NCBI GenBank assembly: GCA_965249455.1 | Contig: OZ252236.1 | Location: forward strand, 3,224,001-3,288,000 | Reading direction: 5' to 3' | Source of the DNA: Jiulongibacter sp024742395 | GTDB lineage: Bacteria > Bacteroidota > Bacteroidia > Cytophagales > Spirosomataceae | DNA length: 64,000 nucleotides | In this document: piece by piece, positions 51,417 through 59,695 of the stretch | Numbering within the stretch: the stretch's first letter is position 1 | Layout: each line of letters starts with the position of its first letter | The notes under the pieces: generated by a model | Databases searched by the model: none | What the model was told of the DNA's origin: nothing | The model's input: the letters and a program-made list of their open reading frames with translations, nothing else | Position numbers and translations under genes: made by a program

Positions 51417-51932
51417 ATGGAAACTACTTTTCAAAGTGAATTTATTCAGAACTGTAAATACCGATTGCAGGAGAGTCTGAGAATGATCAAAATTTGCTAT
51501 GCCGACCTGGCGGAAGATCAAATTTGGCAAAAGCCCAATGAAAACAGTAACAGCATAGCTAACCAAACCTTACACCTTTGTGGCAACCTGAGACAATATG
51601 CGATTGCCTCATTAAGCGAGGGTAAAGACGAAAGAATCAGAGATCTCGAATTTTCGACCTCAGGAGGTTTTGCTAAAGCAGAATTACTGAGTAAGCTAGA
51701 ATCTACTATAGAAGAAGTTTTTAAAATAGCTGATTCAATTCCTCCGGAAAGTTGGTTAAAAATACGCTCTGTACAGGGTTTCAAATTCTCAGGAGTTGGA
51801 GTTTTACTTCATGCAGTAGAGCATTTATCTTATCATACCGGTCAGATAGCTTTAATAACCAAACTTTATAAAAATAGGCCACTAGGCTTTTATGATGGCT
51901 TTGATTTAAACACCAAGAACGATGAATCCTGA
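51417..51932 (+). CDS. DinB family protein
   Basis: A four-helix-bundle protein of 171 residues from the start at 51417 (METTFQSEF). An ATG 24 bases earlier is in frame but lies before the promoter -7 element. The family metal-binding His pattern is visible: TLHLCGNLRQYAIA near 51, and HAVEHLSYHTGQIALITKLY near 137, the latter with two or three His in the HxxxHxxxHxGQ style. Many members are thiol-S-transferases or damage-induced proteins of unknown activity. It is + strand, and its end overlaps the next gene by 11 bases. The function is not fixed. Confidence 0.8.
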   Translation: METTFQSEFIQNCKYRLQESLRMIKICYADLAEDQIWQKPNENSNSIANQTLHLCGNLRQYAIASLSEGKDERIRDLEFSTSGGFAKAELLSKLESTIEEVFKIADSIPPESWLKIRSVQGFKFSGVGVLLHAVEHLSYHTGQIALITKLYKNRPLGFYDGFDLNTKNDES

Positions 51933-52596
51933 AATTCCTTCCTACGTTGGCTTTTTGTTTATCCTGACTACCTTATTAACCGTATGGTTATTTAAAAGGG
52001 CTCTAAAACCCAAGCCTATGGTCTTTCTACTTCTATTCATTTGGTTAGCCGCACAAGGTTCTATCGCTTGGCTGGGTTTTTATGATGACACAATGAGTTT
52101 ACCACCAAGATTTGCTTTGGTAATACTACCTGCTTTACTGCTTATTGCCGCTCTGTTTATTTCTAAACAAGGAAGAGCCTGGATAGACGCGTTGGAGCTG
52201 GAAAATCTGCACTGGGTACATGTAGTTAGAATACCGGTTGAAATCACCTTATGGCTTTTATTTATAGCAGATCAGATTCCCGAATTAATGACATTTGAAG
52301 GCAGAAATTTGGATATAATTGCAGGCTTAACAGCTCCAATTGTCATCATTTACGGACTCAGAAAAGGCATTCTGGACAATCAGCGTATTTTGCTCTGGAA
52401 TATCATAGGAATAGGATTGCTTCTAAATATTGTCATTATGGCTATTCTATCTATTGAAAGCCCTTTTCAACAATTAGCATTTAATCAACCAAACAAAGCC
52501 GTGATTCAATTTCCATTTGTATGGTTGCCGGCGTTTATCGTTCCTTTCGTCCTCTTTTCTCATCTGGCTAGCTTAAGACAATTACTTAAAAAATGA
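51922..52596 (+). CDS. Integral membrane protein, function unknown
   Basis: A 224-residue protein with about seven hydrophobic segments (among them GFLFILTTLLTVWLF, VFLLLFIWLAAQGSIAWLGF, FALVILPALLLIAALF and IVIIYGLR), short loops and a basic end (SLRQLLKK). I do not recognise a named family. It overlaps the DinB gene (11 bases) and the acetyltransferase gene (four bases), so the three form one operon placed between sufD and sufS. Nothing visible links it to Fe-S assembly. Confidence 0.72.
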   Translation: MNPEIPSYVGFLFILTTLLTVWLFKRALKPKPMVFLLLFIWLAAQGSIAWLGFYDDTMSLPPRFALVILPALLLIAALFISKQGRAWIDALELENLHWVHVVRIPVEITLWLLFIADQIPELMTFEGRNLDIIAGLTAPIVIIYGLRKGILDNQRILLWNIIGIGLLLNIVIMAILSIESPFQQLAFNQPNKAVIQFPFVWLPAFIVPFVLFSHLASLRQLLKK

Positions 52597-53078
52597 TACG
52601 ATTAGCTCAATCCGTAGACCTTGAGACAATAAGAGAAATCTGGAACTACTATATTTTACATACTAATTACAACTATGATTACGAGGCAAAAACGAAAGAG
52701 CAGATTGAATCATGGTTTTATAGCAAACAGGAAAGAGGGTTTCCGGTTTTCGTTCTAGAAGACGATGGCAAAGTGCAAGGCTATGGAAGTTATGATCTTT
52801 TCAGACCTCATTCGGGCTATTTACACAGTGCTGAGCACGGGCTCTACTTCTCTCATACTTCGCAAGGTAGAGGTTACGGCAAGAAACTCATGAATCATTT
52901 GATTAACAGTGCCAAGGAGAAAGGTTTTACCACTTTCGTAGCGGGCATAGATAGTAGCAATAAGGGCAGCTTAATTTTTCACGAGCGAATGGGATTCAAA
53001 GAAGTAGCCCGATTTGAGAAGATAGGTTATAAAAACAAAGAATGGCTTGATTGCATTTTTATGCAGAAACAGTTTTAA
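52593..53078 (+). CDS. GNAT family N-acetyltransferase, phosphinothricin acetyltransferase-like
   Basis: A 161-residue acetyl-CoA-dependent transferase, cytoplasmic. It starts with IRLAQSVDLETIREIWNYYI and has the acetyl-CoA motif SQGRGYGKKLMNHLI near 90 and the end motif NKGSLIFHERMGFKEVARF near 128, like the Pat/bar group that acetylates small amines or herbicide-like amino acids. The overlap with the membrane protein gene shows co-translation. The substrate is unknown; N-acetylation of a toxic amino acid is the common role. Confidence 0.85.
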   Translation: MIRLAQSVDLETIREIWNYYILHTNYNYDYEAKTKEQIESWFYSKQERGFPVFVLEDDGKVQGYGSYDLFRPHSGYLHSAEHGLYFSHTSQGRGYGKKLMNHLINSAKEKGFTTFVAGIDSSNKGSLIFHERMGFKEVARFEKIGYKNKEWLDCIFMQKQF

Positions 53079-53083
53079 AAGAA

Positions 53084-53108
53084 AAAAGCCGGGATTAACC
53101 CAGCTTTT
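53084..53108. terminator. Bidirectional terminator between the acetyltransferase gene and sufD
   Basis: AAAAGC-C-GGG (from 53084) pairs with CCC-A-GCTTTT (to 53108) with one mismatch around ATTAA. An A run precedes it and T-rich sequence follows, so it can act on both strands. The sufD stop codon lies in the stem. Confidence 0.7.
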
Positions 53109-54405
53109 CTTTAATCTTTTCGGCCAGAAACTCTCTGACTCCGTCTATCTTTATCTGAGAAACTACATCTTCTGCAAATGCCAGAAGCTGTAATCGAATG
53201 GCTTCATCTTTCGGAATACCTCTGGACTGCATGTAGAAAATAGCTTCATCATTCAGCTGCCCTGTAGTGGTTCCATGAGAACACTTCACATCATCAGCCC
53301 AAATCTCAAGCTGAGGTTTTGTATTCATTGTTGCCTTATCAGAAGTCATCACATTTCTACAATTCTGATAAGCGTTGGTTTTCTGAGCCTCTTGTCTTAC
53401 GAATATTTTACCATTGAAAACCCCGGTAGACTCGTCCATTAAAATTCCTTTATACAGTTCATTAGAAACTGAATTAGGTTTAGTATGGTCTGCTACTGTA
53501 TGGTTATCGATATGCTGTTTGCCATTGGGTACATAAAGACCGTACATAAAGCTCTCAATATATTCGCCATCCAGCTTAAGATTGAGGTTATTTCGAATAA
53601 ACCCGCCATTTAAAGTTACAGTGGCAGAATAGAAATAACTCTTATCTTTTTGTAGAACATTCGTAGTGCCTATATGATAGGCATTGTCGCTTTCATCCTG
53701 AACTTTGTAGTAATCTACTCGGGCATCTTCTGCTACTGATATTTCAGTTAGCGTATTAACAAAAGTAGAATTGTCACCGTAAGTTCTAAATGATTCTGCA
53801 ATTTTCACTTCGGCATTTTTACCAACCACTATCAGATTTCGTAAGATTGAACCTACATTTTCTTCTCTTGTATCTGAGATCATTCTCAGGATAATTGGCT
53901 GCTCTACCGTGGTGTTTTCCGGCACATGCACAATGATTCCGTCATTTGCCAAAGCGGTGTTCATTGCAGTAAAAGCTTCACCTTCTTCATCAGAGTACTC
54001 ACCGTAATGAGAATTCAACAATTCTGGTGCTTCTTTTTGAGCCTGTTTGAAGGTCATTATTTTAACTTTGCCTTCAGCAGAATTTAAATCTGAAAGTTCA
54101 GGATGATAAATTCCATTGACAAAATAGAGAACAATACCCTTAAGGTCTGGAAGCCCGAAACTTTTCAGGGCCTCTACTGTTATATCACTTTTCGGGTGAA
54201 AATTATATTGATTCTGAACAAGCTTTTTGGTATTGGTATATTTCCATTCTTCGTGTTTTGTGGTAGGAATCCCTAACTTCTCAAAACTCTCGATGGCCTT
54301 CATACGTCTTTGATTGAATGGTTCACTTGCATGACCATTCAGGCTCGTCTGAACTTCTTTGAATTCAGCCAGTAGTTGGCTTTGCATATTGTTTTCTGAC
54401 ATCAA
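53095..54405 (-). CDS. sufD: Fe-S cluster assembly protein SufD
   Basis: Component of the SufBCD scaffold that builds Fe-S clusters, cytoplasmic, 436 residues. Typical parts are GIPTTKHEEWKYTNTKKL near 45, the beta-helix core with NLIVVGKNAEVKIAESF near 190, and the C-terminal KTNAYQNCRNVMTSDKATMNTKPQLEIWADDVKCSHG block near 335, where the His is conserved. The missing extra cysteines of SufB and the shorter length set it apart from SufB. It is nine bases from sufC. Confidence 0.96.
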   Translation of the reverse strand: MMSENNMQSQLLAEFKEVQTSLNGHASEPFNQRRMKAIESFEKLGIPTTKHEEWKYTNTKKLVQNQYNFHPKSDITVEALKSFGLPDLKGIVLYFVNGIYHPELSDLNSAEGKVKIMTFKQAQKEAPELLNSHYGEYSDEEGEAFTAMNTALANDGIIVHVPENTTVEQPIILRMISDTREENVGSILRNLIVVGKNAEVKIAESFRTYGDNSTFVNTLTEISVAEDARVDYYKVQDESDNAYHIGTTNVLQKDKSYFYSATVTLNGGFIRNNLNLKLDGEYIESFMYGLYVPNGKQHIDNHTVADHTKPNSVSNELYKGILMDESTGVFNGKIFVRQEAQKTNAYQNCRNVMTSDKATMNTKPQLEIWADDVKCSHGTTTGQLNDEAIFYMQSRGIPKDEAIRLQLLAFAEDVVSQIKIDGVREFLAEKIKEKLG

Positions 54406-54414
54406 TCTTATTTT

Positions 54415-55182
54415 TTAGGCTAAAGATTCTGCCGCAGCTACTTCGGCTTTAATCCAGTCATAACCTTTTTCTTCCAGTTCAAGAGCTAACTCTTTAGTAC
54501 CTGATTTCACAATTCTACCATTGTAAAGAACATGAACAAAATCAGGAACAATGTAATCCAATAGTCTTTGGTAGTGAGTTACCACTATAAAAGATCTGTC
54601 CTTAGATTTCAACTGATTTACGCCATCAGCTACAATTCTCAGAGCATCTATATCCAGTCCTGAATCTGTTTCATCCAAAATTCCCAAATTAGGCTCCAGC
54701 ATAGCCATTTGGAATATTTCATTCTTTTTCTTCTCTCCGCCAGAGAATCCTTCATTCAGAGAACGTCTCAATAACTGATCATTGATTTTGACCAATTTGG
54801 CTTTCTCTTTCATTAGTTTAAGAAACTGAGCAGCATCTAAAGGATCTTCACCTTTGTATTTTCTGATCTGATTCATTGCAGTTTTCAGAAAATTAATTGT
54901 AGTAACACCTGGTATTTCAACCGGATATTGAAAAGCAAGGAAAATTCCTTCTGCAGCTCTTTCTTCAGGTGCTAATTCTAGTAAATCTTTTCCCAGAAAA
55001 TCTACGGATCCTCCTGTCACTTCGTATTCTTCTTTACCAGCTAAAACGGAGGCAAGCGTACTTTTTCCAGAGCCATTTGGCCCCATAATAGCATGTACTT
55101 CACCTGGTTTAACCTCAAGATTAATACCTCTTAATATCTCCTTATCTTCGATTCCTGCGTGTAAATTACTGACTTTCAGCAT
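54415..55182 (-). CDS. sufC: Fe-S cluster assembly ATPase SufC
   Basis: ABC-type ATPase that drives the SufBCD scaffold, 255 residues. The Walker A (GPNGSGKST, near 34), the Q-loop (FLAFQYPVEIPG near 80), signature (FSGGEKKKNE, near 146) and Walker B with the SufC-type ILDETDSGLD (near 168) are all present. It leads a two-gene operon sufC-sufD with its own promoter element at 55215-55222. sufB, normally next to sufC, is not upstream: 280 bases of non-coding DNA and then the divergent arginine deiminase gene follow. Confidence 0.97.
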   Translation of the reverse strand: MLKVSNLHAGIEDKEILRGINLEVKPGEVHAIMGPNGSGKSTLASVLAGKEEYEVTGGSVDFLGKDLLELAPEERAAEGIFLAFQYPVEIPGVTTINFLKTAMNQIRKYKGEDPLDAAQFLKLMKEKAKLVKINDQLLRRSLNEGFSGGEKKKNEIFQMAMLEPNLGILDETDSGLDIDALRIVADGVNQLKSKDRSFIVVTHYQRLLDYIVPDFVHVLYNGRIVKSGTKELALELEEKGYDWIKAEVAAAESLA

Positions 55183-55214
55183 TTATGACTTGTTTATTGT
55201 AATAATTCGGGGTG

Positions 55215-55222
55215 CAAAGGTA
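55215..55222 (-). promoter_or_regulatory. Promoter -7 element of sufC-sufD
   Basis: CAAAGGTA reads TACCTTTG (TAnnTTTG) on the - strand, 33 bases before the sufC start. It shows that sufC-sufD is transcribed as a unit of its own and not from a sufB promoter. Confidence 0.55.
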
Positions 55223-55314
55223 CAAAATATTGCAGCTTTTGTCCTTGGGCTTTATAACCTATTTTTCAGTTTATCTGTTCCTGAGATAGTGAAAAACTAT
55301 TTGAGAAACATTTT

Positions 55315-55322
55315 TAACTTTG
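55315..55322 (+). promoter_or_regulatory. Promoter -7 element of the arginine deiminase gene
   Basis: TAACTTTG matches TAnnTTTG. The leader to the ATG at 55462 would be about 130 bases, long for this genome; no known riboswitch or ArgR-like box was recognised in it. Confidence 0.5.
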
Positions 55323-55461
55323 TAAAAACTTCATAATTAAGGAGCTAAACTTCATCATGCATCACCAAGACATCATGTATTTTATGGGTAATTTCGGATT
55401 CATGTAAGTTCCTGAATCATATCAGCTTTTTACATTTTATTCTTACCAATTAAATAAAGAC

Positions 55462-56892
55462 ATGAATTTACACGTCAATAGTGAAATCAGTACGCTTAAG
55501 CGTCTTATCATACATAGTCCTGACAGTGGTTTGGGAAAGGTGGTACCTTCAAAAGCACAAGACTGGCTTTTTGAAGACATTGTGCACCTAAAAACCATGC
55601 GGAAGCAAGAATACGATTACTACGTACGTCTGCTACTTTATTTTTTAGATCCTGTGAAAATTGTGGGGGTAGAGCAAGCTCGTACCGACAATGAGAACAG
55701 AGACTTCTTTATTCCTCAAAAGGAGGGTTATTTTAACTCTGACCGGGTGCTTGAGTTTCAGGTTTTACTCTCCGAGGTATTGCAAAATGAAGCCTTAAGG
55801 ATGCAACTGGTTGCGGCGGTTTCCGCCATAGAGGAATGTTCTTACAAAGAAATGCAGTTTTTTATGCAGATGTCTGTCAAAGAACTTACCCGAACACTAA
55901 TAACCGGTATTACAGATTCAGGAGACATGTATTTTCCGCCTGTACCCAATCTCATTTTTACCAGAGATATTGGCATCATGGTGAATGATCATATCCTTTT
56001 AAATAAGCCGGCTAAAATGGCACGAAGTCGCGAATCTCTCCTGGCTAAATATGTCTTTTTCAATCATCCGTTGTTTAAAGATTTGCAAGGCAAAATAGTG
56101 GAAATTGAGGAAAACGAAGAACACTTCCTACTTCCTGAAGAAGAGCAGTTTGCCAGGGAAGAAACCCTGGAAGGCGGTGATGTCATGATGGTGGCTCCAA
56201 ACCATTTATTAATTGGCATTAGTGAAAGAACGAGTTTGGAAGCTGCAAGGCAGGCCATGAGAAAGCTGTTCAGACTAGGTGTTTTAAATAAAGTAACTCT
56301 GATTAAAATCCCCGCAAAAAGGGATTACATGCACATTGACACCATTTTTACTCAGATTAAAAAGAATGTGTGGGTATTGCTGGGCTCGTTAGGGCGTGCA
56401 GCCGAAAAACAGAAAAAGGAAAAAATGTGGGAGAGCCTGGGTCAGAAGGAAAAGACGGAAGAATTAGTTATAAGTCAATTCACGTTTGAGAATGGATTGG
56501 AAAAGTCAAGACTTTTTGAGAATCTGGAAGACCTTCTGGATAATATCTCTAAGGTGGACCTAAAGTCTGAGAAGGAGACGGTCTTCGTCTATTCGGGAAA
56601 TAATGAGTTCCCGTATGGTGCCAGAGAACAGTGGACAGACTCCTGTAACCTGCTGGTACTGAAAGAGGGAGTGGCTATTGGCTACGACAGGAACGATAAA
56701 ACTTCTGAAGCTTTTGAGGCAGCCGGCTTCAGTACCATGCATGCAGTAGAAATGGTTAAGAAGTTTGAGAGCGGAACATTAAATCCGCAGGATGTAAAAG
56801 ACACCATCATACTTTTACCTTCTGCCGAGCTATCAAGAGCTCGGGGCGGTTCACATTGTATGAGCTTACCTATTCTTAGAGAATCACTATGA
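55462..56892 (+). CDS. Arginine deiminase family protein
   Basis: Predicted to hydrolyse arginine to citrulline and ammonia; cytoplasmic. It has 476 residues, about 65 more than classic ArcA. Guanidino-modifying-enzyme motifs are complete: NSEISTLKRLIIHSPDSGLG at the N-terminus, PVPNLIFTRDIGIMVND near 159, ETLEGGDVMMVAPN near 234, KRDYMHIDTIFTQI near 286 (catalytic His), and C466 in GGSHCMSLP near the end. The extra length is an insertion (about residues 310-385, rich in Lys and Glu) before the last domain. It overlaps the ctlX gene by four bases. Together they can take arginine through citrulline to ornithine without a carbamate kinase. Confidence 0.88.
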   Translation: MNLHVNSEISTLKRLIIHSPDSGLGKVVPSKAQDWLFEDIVHLKTMRKQEYDYYVRLLLYFLDPVKIVGVEQARTDNENRDFFIPQKEGYFNSDRVLEFQVLLSEVLQNEALRMQLVAAVSAIEECSYKEMQFFMQMSVKELTRTLITGITDSGDMYFPPVPNLIFTRDIGIMVNDHILLNKPAKMARSRESLLAKYVFFNHPLFKDLQGKIVEIEENEEHFLLPEEEQFAREETLEGGDVMMVAPNHLLIGISERTSLEAARQAMRKLFRLGVLNKVTLIKIPAKRDYMHIDTIFTQIKKNVWVLLGSLGRAAEKQKKEKMWESLGQKEKTEELVISQFTFENGLEKSRLFENLEDLLDNISKVDLKSEKETVFVYSGNNEFPYGAREQWTDSCNLLVLKEGVAIGYDRNDKTSEAFEAAGFSTMHAVEMVKKFESGTLNPQDVKDTIILLPSAELSRARGGSHCMSLPILRESL

Positions 56893-57818
56893 AAGAGTTA
56901 CAGTGTACCTCCTCCCTACTGATGGTGAGACCAGCAGATTTTCATTACAATAAAGAAGCTGCTGAAAGCAATGCCTTCATGGAAGAAGTAGACCTTTCCA
57001 AAGATACGCAAGCCAATGCTCTTCAGAATTTTGACGCTTTTGTGAATAAACTGAGGGCTAATGGGATTTCTGTTCTTGTAGTAAATGACACACTTGAACC
57101 CGAAACGCCTGATAGTATTTTTCCGAACAACTGGGTTTCTTTCCATGCGGATGGACGTGTGATTCTGTATCCAATGGAGGTTGAAAACAGGCGACTGGAA
57201 AGACGAATGGATATCTTAGACGAAGTCAGAAAGAATTTTGTAATGAATGAAATCATAGATATCAGTCATTTAGAAGAACAATGTATTTTCCTGGAAGGAA
57301 CGGGTAGTATAGTGCTGGACCGGCCTCATAAAAAAGCGTACGTATGTCTATCTAGTCGTTCACATCAGGGTGCTCTGGATCACTGGCAAAATCTTTTCCC
57401 GGAGTATGAGATCATTACTTTTGAAGCTTTTGGCAATAGTGGTATTCCCGTTTATCATACCAATGTGCTCATGTGTGTGGCCTCAGATTTTGTGGTAATT
57501 TGTTTAGAATCTATCCCCAATAAGAATCAACGACAGAAATTACTAAAAGCTTTTCAACAAACCGACAAGGAAGTTATTGAGATCAGTTTTGAGCAGATGG
57601 GAGCCTTTGCGGGCAATATGCTTCAAGTAGAAAACGAAGCAGGTGAGAAAATCTTGGTGATGTCATCACAAGCTCTCAATAGCCTTAAGAAAGTGCAAAT
57701 TGAAGCGATTGAAAGACGAACACAAATCTTGCATAGCGAACTAGGATTAATTGAAACCATTGGTGGAGGCTCTGCCAGATGTATGCTTGCTGAAATCCAT
57801 TTGCCTAAACGGCAATAA
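56889..57818 (+). CDS. ctlX: Citrulline utilization hydrolase CtlX family protein
   Basis: Member of the guanidino-group-modifying superfamily, proposed to hydrolyse citrulline to ornithine; 309 residues, cytoplasmic. The N-terminus SLLMVRPADFHYNKEAAESN, the EPETPDSIFPNNWVSFHADG block near 71 with the substrate-binding Asp and Asn, FLEGTGSIVLDRPHKKAYV near 134, and the end motif GGGSARCMLAEIHLP with catalytic C298 are family marks. The four-base overlap with arginine deiminase makes a coupled arginine-to-ornithine pair, an arrangement seen in other Bacteroidota. Confidence 0.9.
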   Translation: MKELQCTSSLLMVRPADFHYNKEAAESNAFMEEVDLSKDTQANALQNFDAFVNKLRANGISVLVVNDTLEPETPDSIFPNNWVSFHADGRVILYPMEVENRRLERRMDILDEVRKNFVMNEIIDISHLEEQCIFLEGTGSIVLDRPHKKAYVCLSSRSHQGALDHWQNLFPEYEIITFEAFGNSGIPVYHTNVLMCVASDFVVICLESIPNKNQRQKLLKAFQQTDKEVIEISFEQMGAFAGNMLQVENEAGEKILVMSSQALNSLKKVQIEAIERRTQILHSELGLIETIGGGSARCMLAEIHLPKRQ

Positions 57819-57827
57819 TATTGAGGG

Positions 57828-57923
57828 TTTTATGCATTAATTTATTTTATGCACATTTTAATACATATTTTTATTTTATGCATAAATATATCTATATTTG
57901 AGCATTATCTGGTATTTTATGCA
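57828..57923 (+). promoter_or_regulatory. Promoter of the SatD gene with four TTTTATGCA repeats (candidate operator)
   Basis: TTTTATGCA occurs at 57828-57836, 57845-57853, 57874-57882 and 57915-57923; the last includes the start codon. The third copy is centred on the perfect palindrome TTTATGCATAAA. The -7 element TATATTTG is at 57893-57900, so sites lie before, at and after the start point. This is the layout of a repressed promoter, and the SatD protein itself has a helix-turn-helix end. Confidence 0.6.
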
Positions 57924-58509
57924 AGTACTAACAGGTGACATCATAGACTCTACCCTACTTTCTCATCAAGAAAAGGAAAGGGTAGAGTCTGTTTTCAAAG
58001 AATTAGCCTCTGCATCAAATGGCCGCTATGATTTCTTTATCAGAGGTGACTCTTTTCAGGTTTTGATAGAAAACAAGGCTCTGCAAGAGGCCCTGATAAT
58101 CAAAAGCAAGCTGAAATATGGGTTTGACCTTTCGGCGAGAATCTCCATTGGTATAGGCCCTGTAACGCACTTGGATGAAAAACTTTCAAATTCAGATGGA
58201 CCTGCATTTTGGCTTTCAGGTCAGGGGCTGGATGAGATGAAAAATAACAAAACACTCATTAGTATTCACACTGAAAATAAAAAAATAAATGCTGAATGGG
58301 CTGTTCACTCCGCCACACTTGATTTCCTGGAAATGCAAATCACACAAAATCAAGCCGAAGTGATTTATTGGCTTTTGAAAGACAAAACGCAGCAGGAAAT
58401 AGCCAGTCAGATAGGAATTACACAATCATCTGTTAACCGAAGAATAAAAAGTTCGGGCTGGTCACTCATTGAAAAAATTGTACAACATTACACCCATATA
58501 GAAGAATGA
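57919..58509 (+). CDS. SatD family protein with C-terminal helix-turn-helix
   Basis: A 196-residue protein. The start at 57919 (MQVLTGDIIDS) follows the promoter; seven earlier codons in frame would lie across the -7 element. Residues about 1-110 form a cyclase-like alpha/beta domain seen in SatD proteins (LTGDIIDSTLLSHQEK, then YDFFIRGDSFQVLIE and LSARISIGIG). Residues about 145-190 contain a helix-turn-helix (TQQEIASQIGITQSSVNRRI). It overlaps the DUF3307 gene by four bases; the SatD-DUF3307 pair recurs in other bacteria. It probably controls its own operon. The molecular function of the N-terminal domain is unknown. Confidence 0.83.
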   Translation: MQVLTGDIIDSTLLSHQEKERVESVFKELASASNGRYDFFIRGDSFQVLIENKALQEALIIKSKLKYGFDLSARISIGIGPVTHLDEKLSNSDGPAFWLSGQGLDEMKNNKTLISIHTENKKINAEWAVHSATLDFLEMQITQNQAEVIYWLLKDKTQQEIASQIGITQSSVNRRIKSSGWSLIEKIVQHYTHIEE

Positions 58510-59228
58510 GCATTACAAACACCGAAATAAGTCTTCTGATAAAGCTTTTTATGGCTCATATGCTTTCAGACTATTTTCTTCAAATGGGCTCATGGGTCTC
58601 AGACAAGGTAACCAATGGCATCAAATCCCCAAGACTGTATCTACATATCCTGATTACTTTCATCTGTGCCTGGCTATTCTCAGGCTCTTTCTGGGCAGCC
58701 TTGTTTATTGGCGTAACACATTATGTTATTGACCTTGGGAAAATTTACATCCCACTCAATCGCTTCATTCTATTTGCATTAGATCAGTTTCTACACGTGG
58801 TGATGCTGCTGCTTGCCTGGCTGTGGCTGACAGACAATTGGACTTGGTTAATTGAAGAAACTCAAACTCTTTTTGACCAACCCTTCACTTGGGTCATTCT
58901 CTTTTCCTATCTGGTTATTACTTTTCCACTCAGTATTGTCATTGACATTTTTATTCATAAATGGCGAGCAGAGCTCACTACAGAAAAACAAGAATCGCTA
59001 CTTCATGCAGGTCACTGGATAGGCGTGCTAGAAAGAGTGCTGGTGCTAACTTTTGTGCTGCTGGGACAATTCTCTGCCATGGGATTTTTAATAGCCACCA
59101 AGGCCATTCTTCGATTTAAGGACACCGAGATAAAACAAATGGAATACGTGCTCATCGGTACGCTTATGAGCCTTACTCCAACCATCCTACTCGGTATAAT
59201 ATCTCAATATTTGCTGAATAATTTTTAG
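58506..59228 (+). CDS. DUF3307 domain-containing membrane protein
   Basis: A 240-residue integral membrane protein with about seven helices. The DUF3307 part is N-terminal: FMAHMLSDYFLQMGSWVSDK near 15, LYLHILITFICAWLF near 44 and the VTHYVIDLGKIYI segment near 70, containing His and Asp residues that look like metal or active-site positions in the membrane. It is coupled to the SatD gene by a four-base overlap. No biochemical role is known for the family. The pair looks like a regulator/membrane effector unit. Confidence 0.85.
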   Translation: MSITNTEISLLIKLFMAHMLSDYFLQMGSWVSDKVTNGIKSPRLYLHILITFICAWLFSGSFWAALFIGVTHYVIDLGKIYIPLNRFILFALDQFLHVVMLLLAWLWLTDNWTWLIEETQTLFDQPFTWVILFSYLVITFPLSIVIDIFIHKWRAELTTEKQESLLHAGHWIGVLERVLVLTFVLLGQFSAMGFLIATKAILRFKDTEIKQMEYVLIGTLMSLTPTILLGIISQYLLNNF

Positions 59229-59276
59229 TCGGGAACTAATGTATCGGGTTTTCGTTCTATTATTGCAAACGCAAAT

Positions 59277-59647
59277 GGGGCTGACCGGTTTTGACGGCGT
59301 GAAGCTCTTGCGAGTATAAGCATGTATGGAGTTGGGATTATCTCCATTTAAAAATTTTTCCGAACAACAACTGGCAATACACAGTATGCCATGGCTGCCT
59401 AATCTAGGATAGATTACGCATTTGCCACATCCCTCCACTGCCAACCTCTGCCGTGGTGGACTCAGGGGTGTCAACAAGCAGAGGCGTTTACTGGCGGGTT
59501 TCTTACCAGTAGATAGTATCGGAGAAACTAAGGGTTAGATCAGGTACGCCGGACGGCTTTTTAACTCTGACAAACAAGACCGGATAAACATGTAGAAGGC
59601 TCGACAACGGCCATGTTCGGACCAGGGTTCGAATCCCTGCAGCTCCA
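59277..59647 (+). ncRNA. ssrA: Transfer-messenger RNA (tmRNA)
   Basis: Rescues stalled ribosomes and tags the unfinished protein for proteolysis. The tRNA-like ends pair: GGGGCTG (59277-59283) with CAGCTCC (59640-59646), and the T-arm GGTTCGAATCC is present just before. The 5' part GACCGGTTTTGACGG is the typical tmRNA D-loop region. The tag frame reads GNTQYAMAA, from GGC at 59373 to the TAA at 59400-59402. CCA is not encoded (CGA follows the discriminator A). A near-consensus -7 element TATTATTG lies at 59259-59266. The ends are uncertain by a few bases. Confidence 0.95.
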
Positions 59648-59655
59648 CGAAATAA

Positions 59656-59695
59656 AACCTCAATCATCTTACTGTTAGATAGTTGAGGTTTTTTT
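59656..59695 (+). terminator. Rho-independent terminator of ssrA
   Basis: AACCTCAA (59656-59663) pairs with TTGAGGTT (59683-59690) and is followed by a T run to 59695, eight bases after the mature tmRNA end. Confidence 0.88.

Noticed and set aside
59187..59477. 96-codon frame on the - strand over the tmRNA gene
   Set aside because: It is fully explained by ssrA and the end of the DUF3307 gene.
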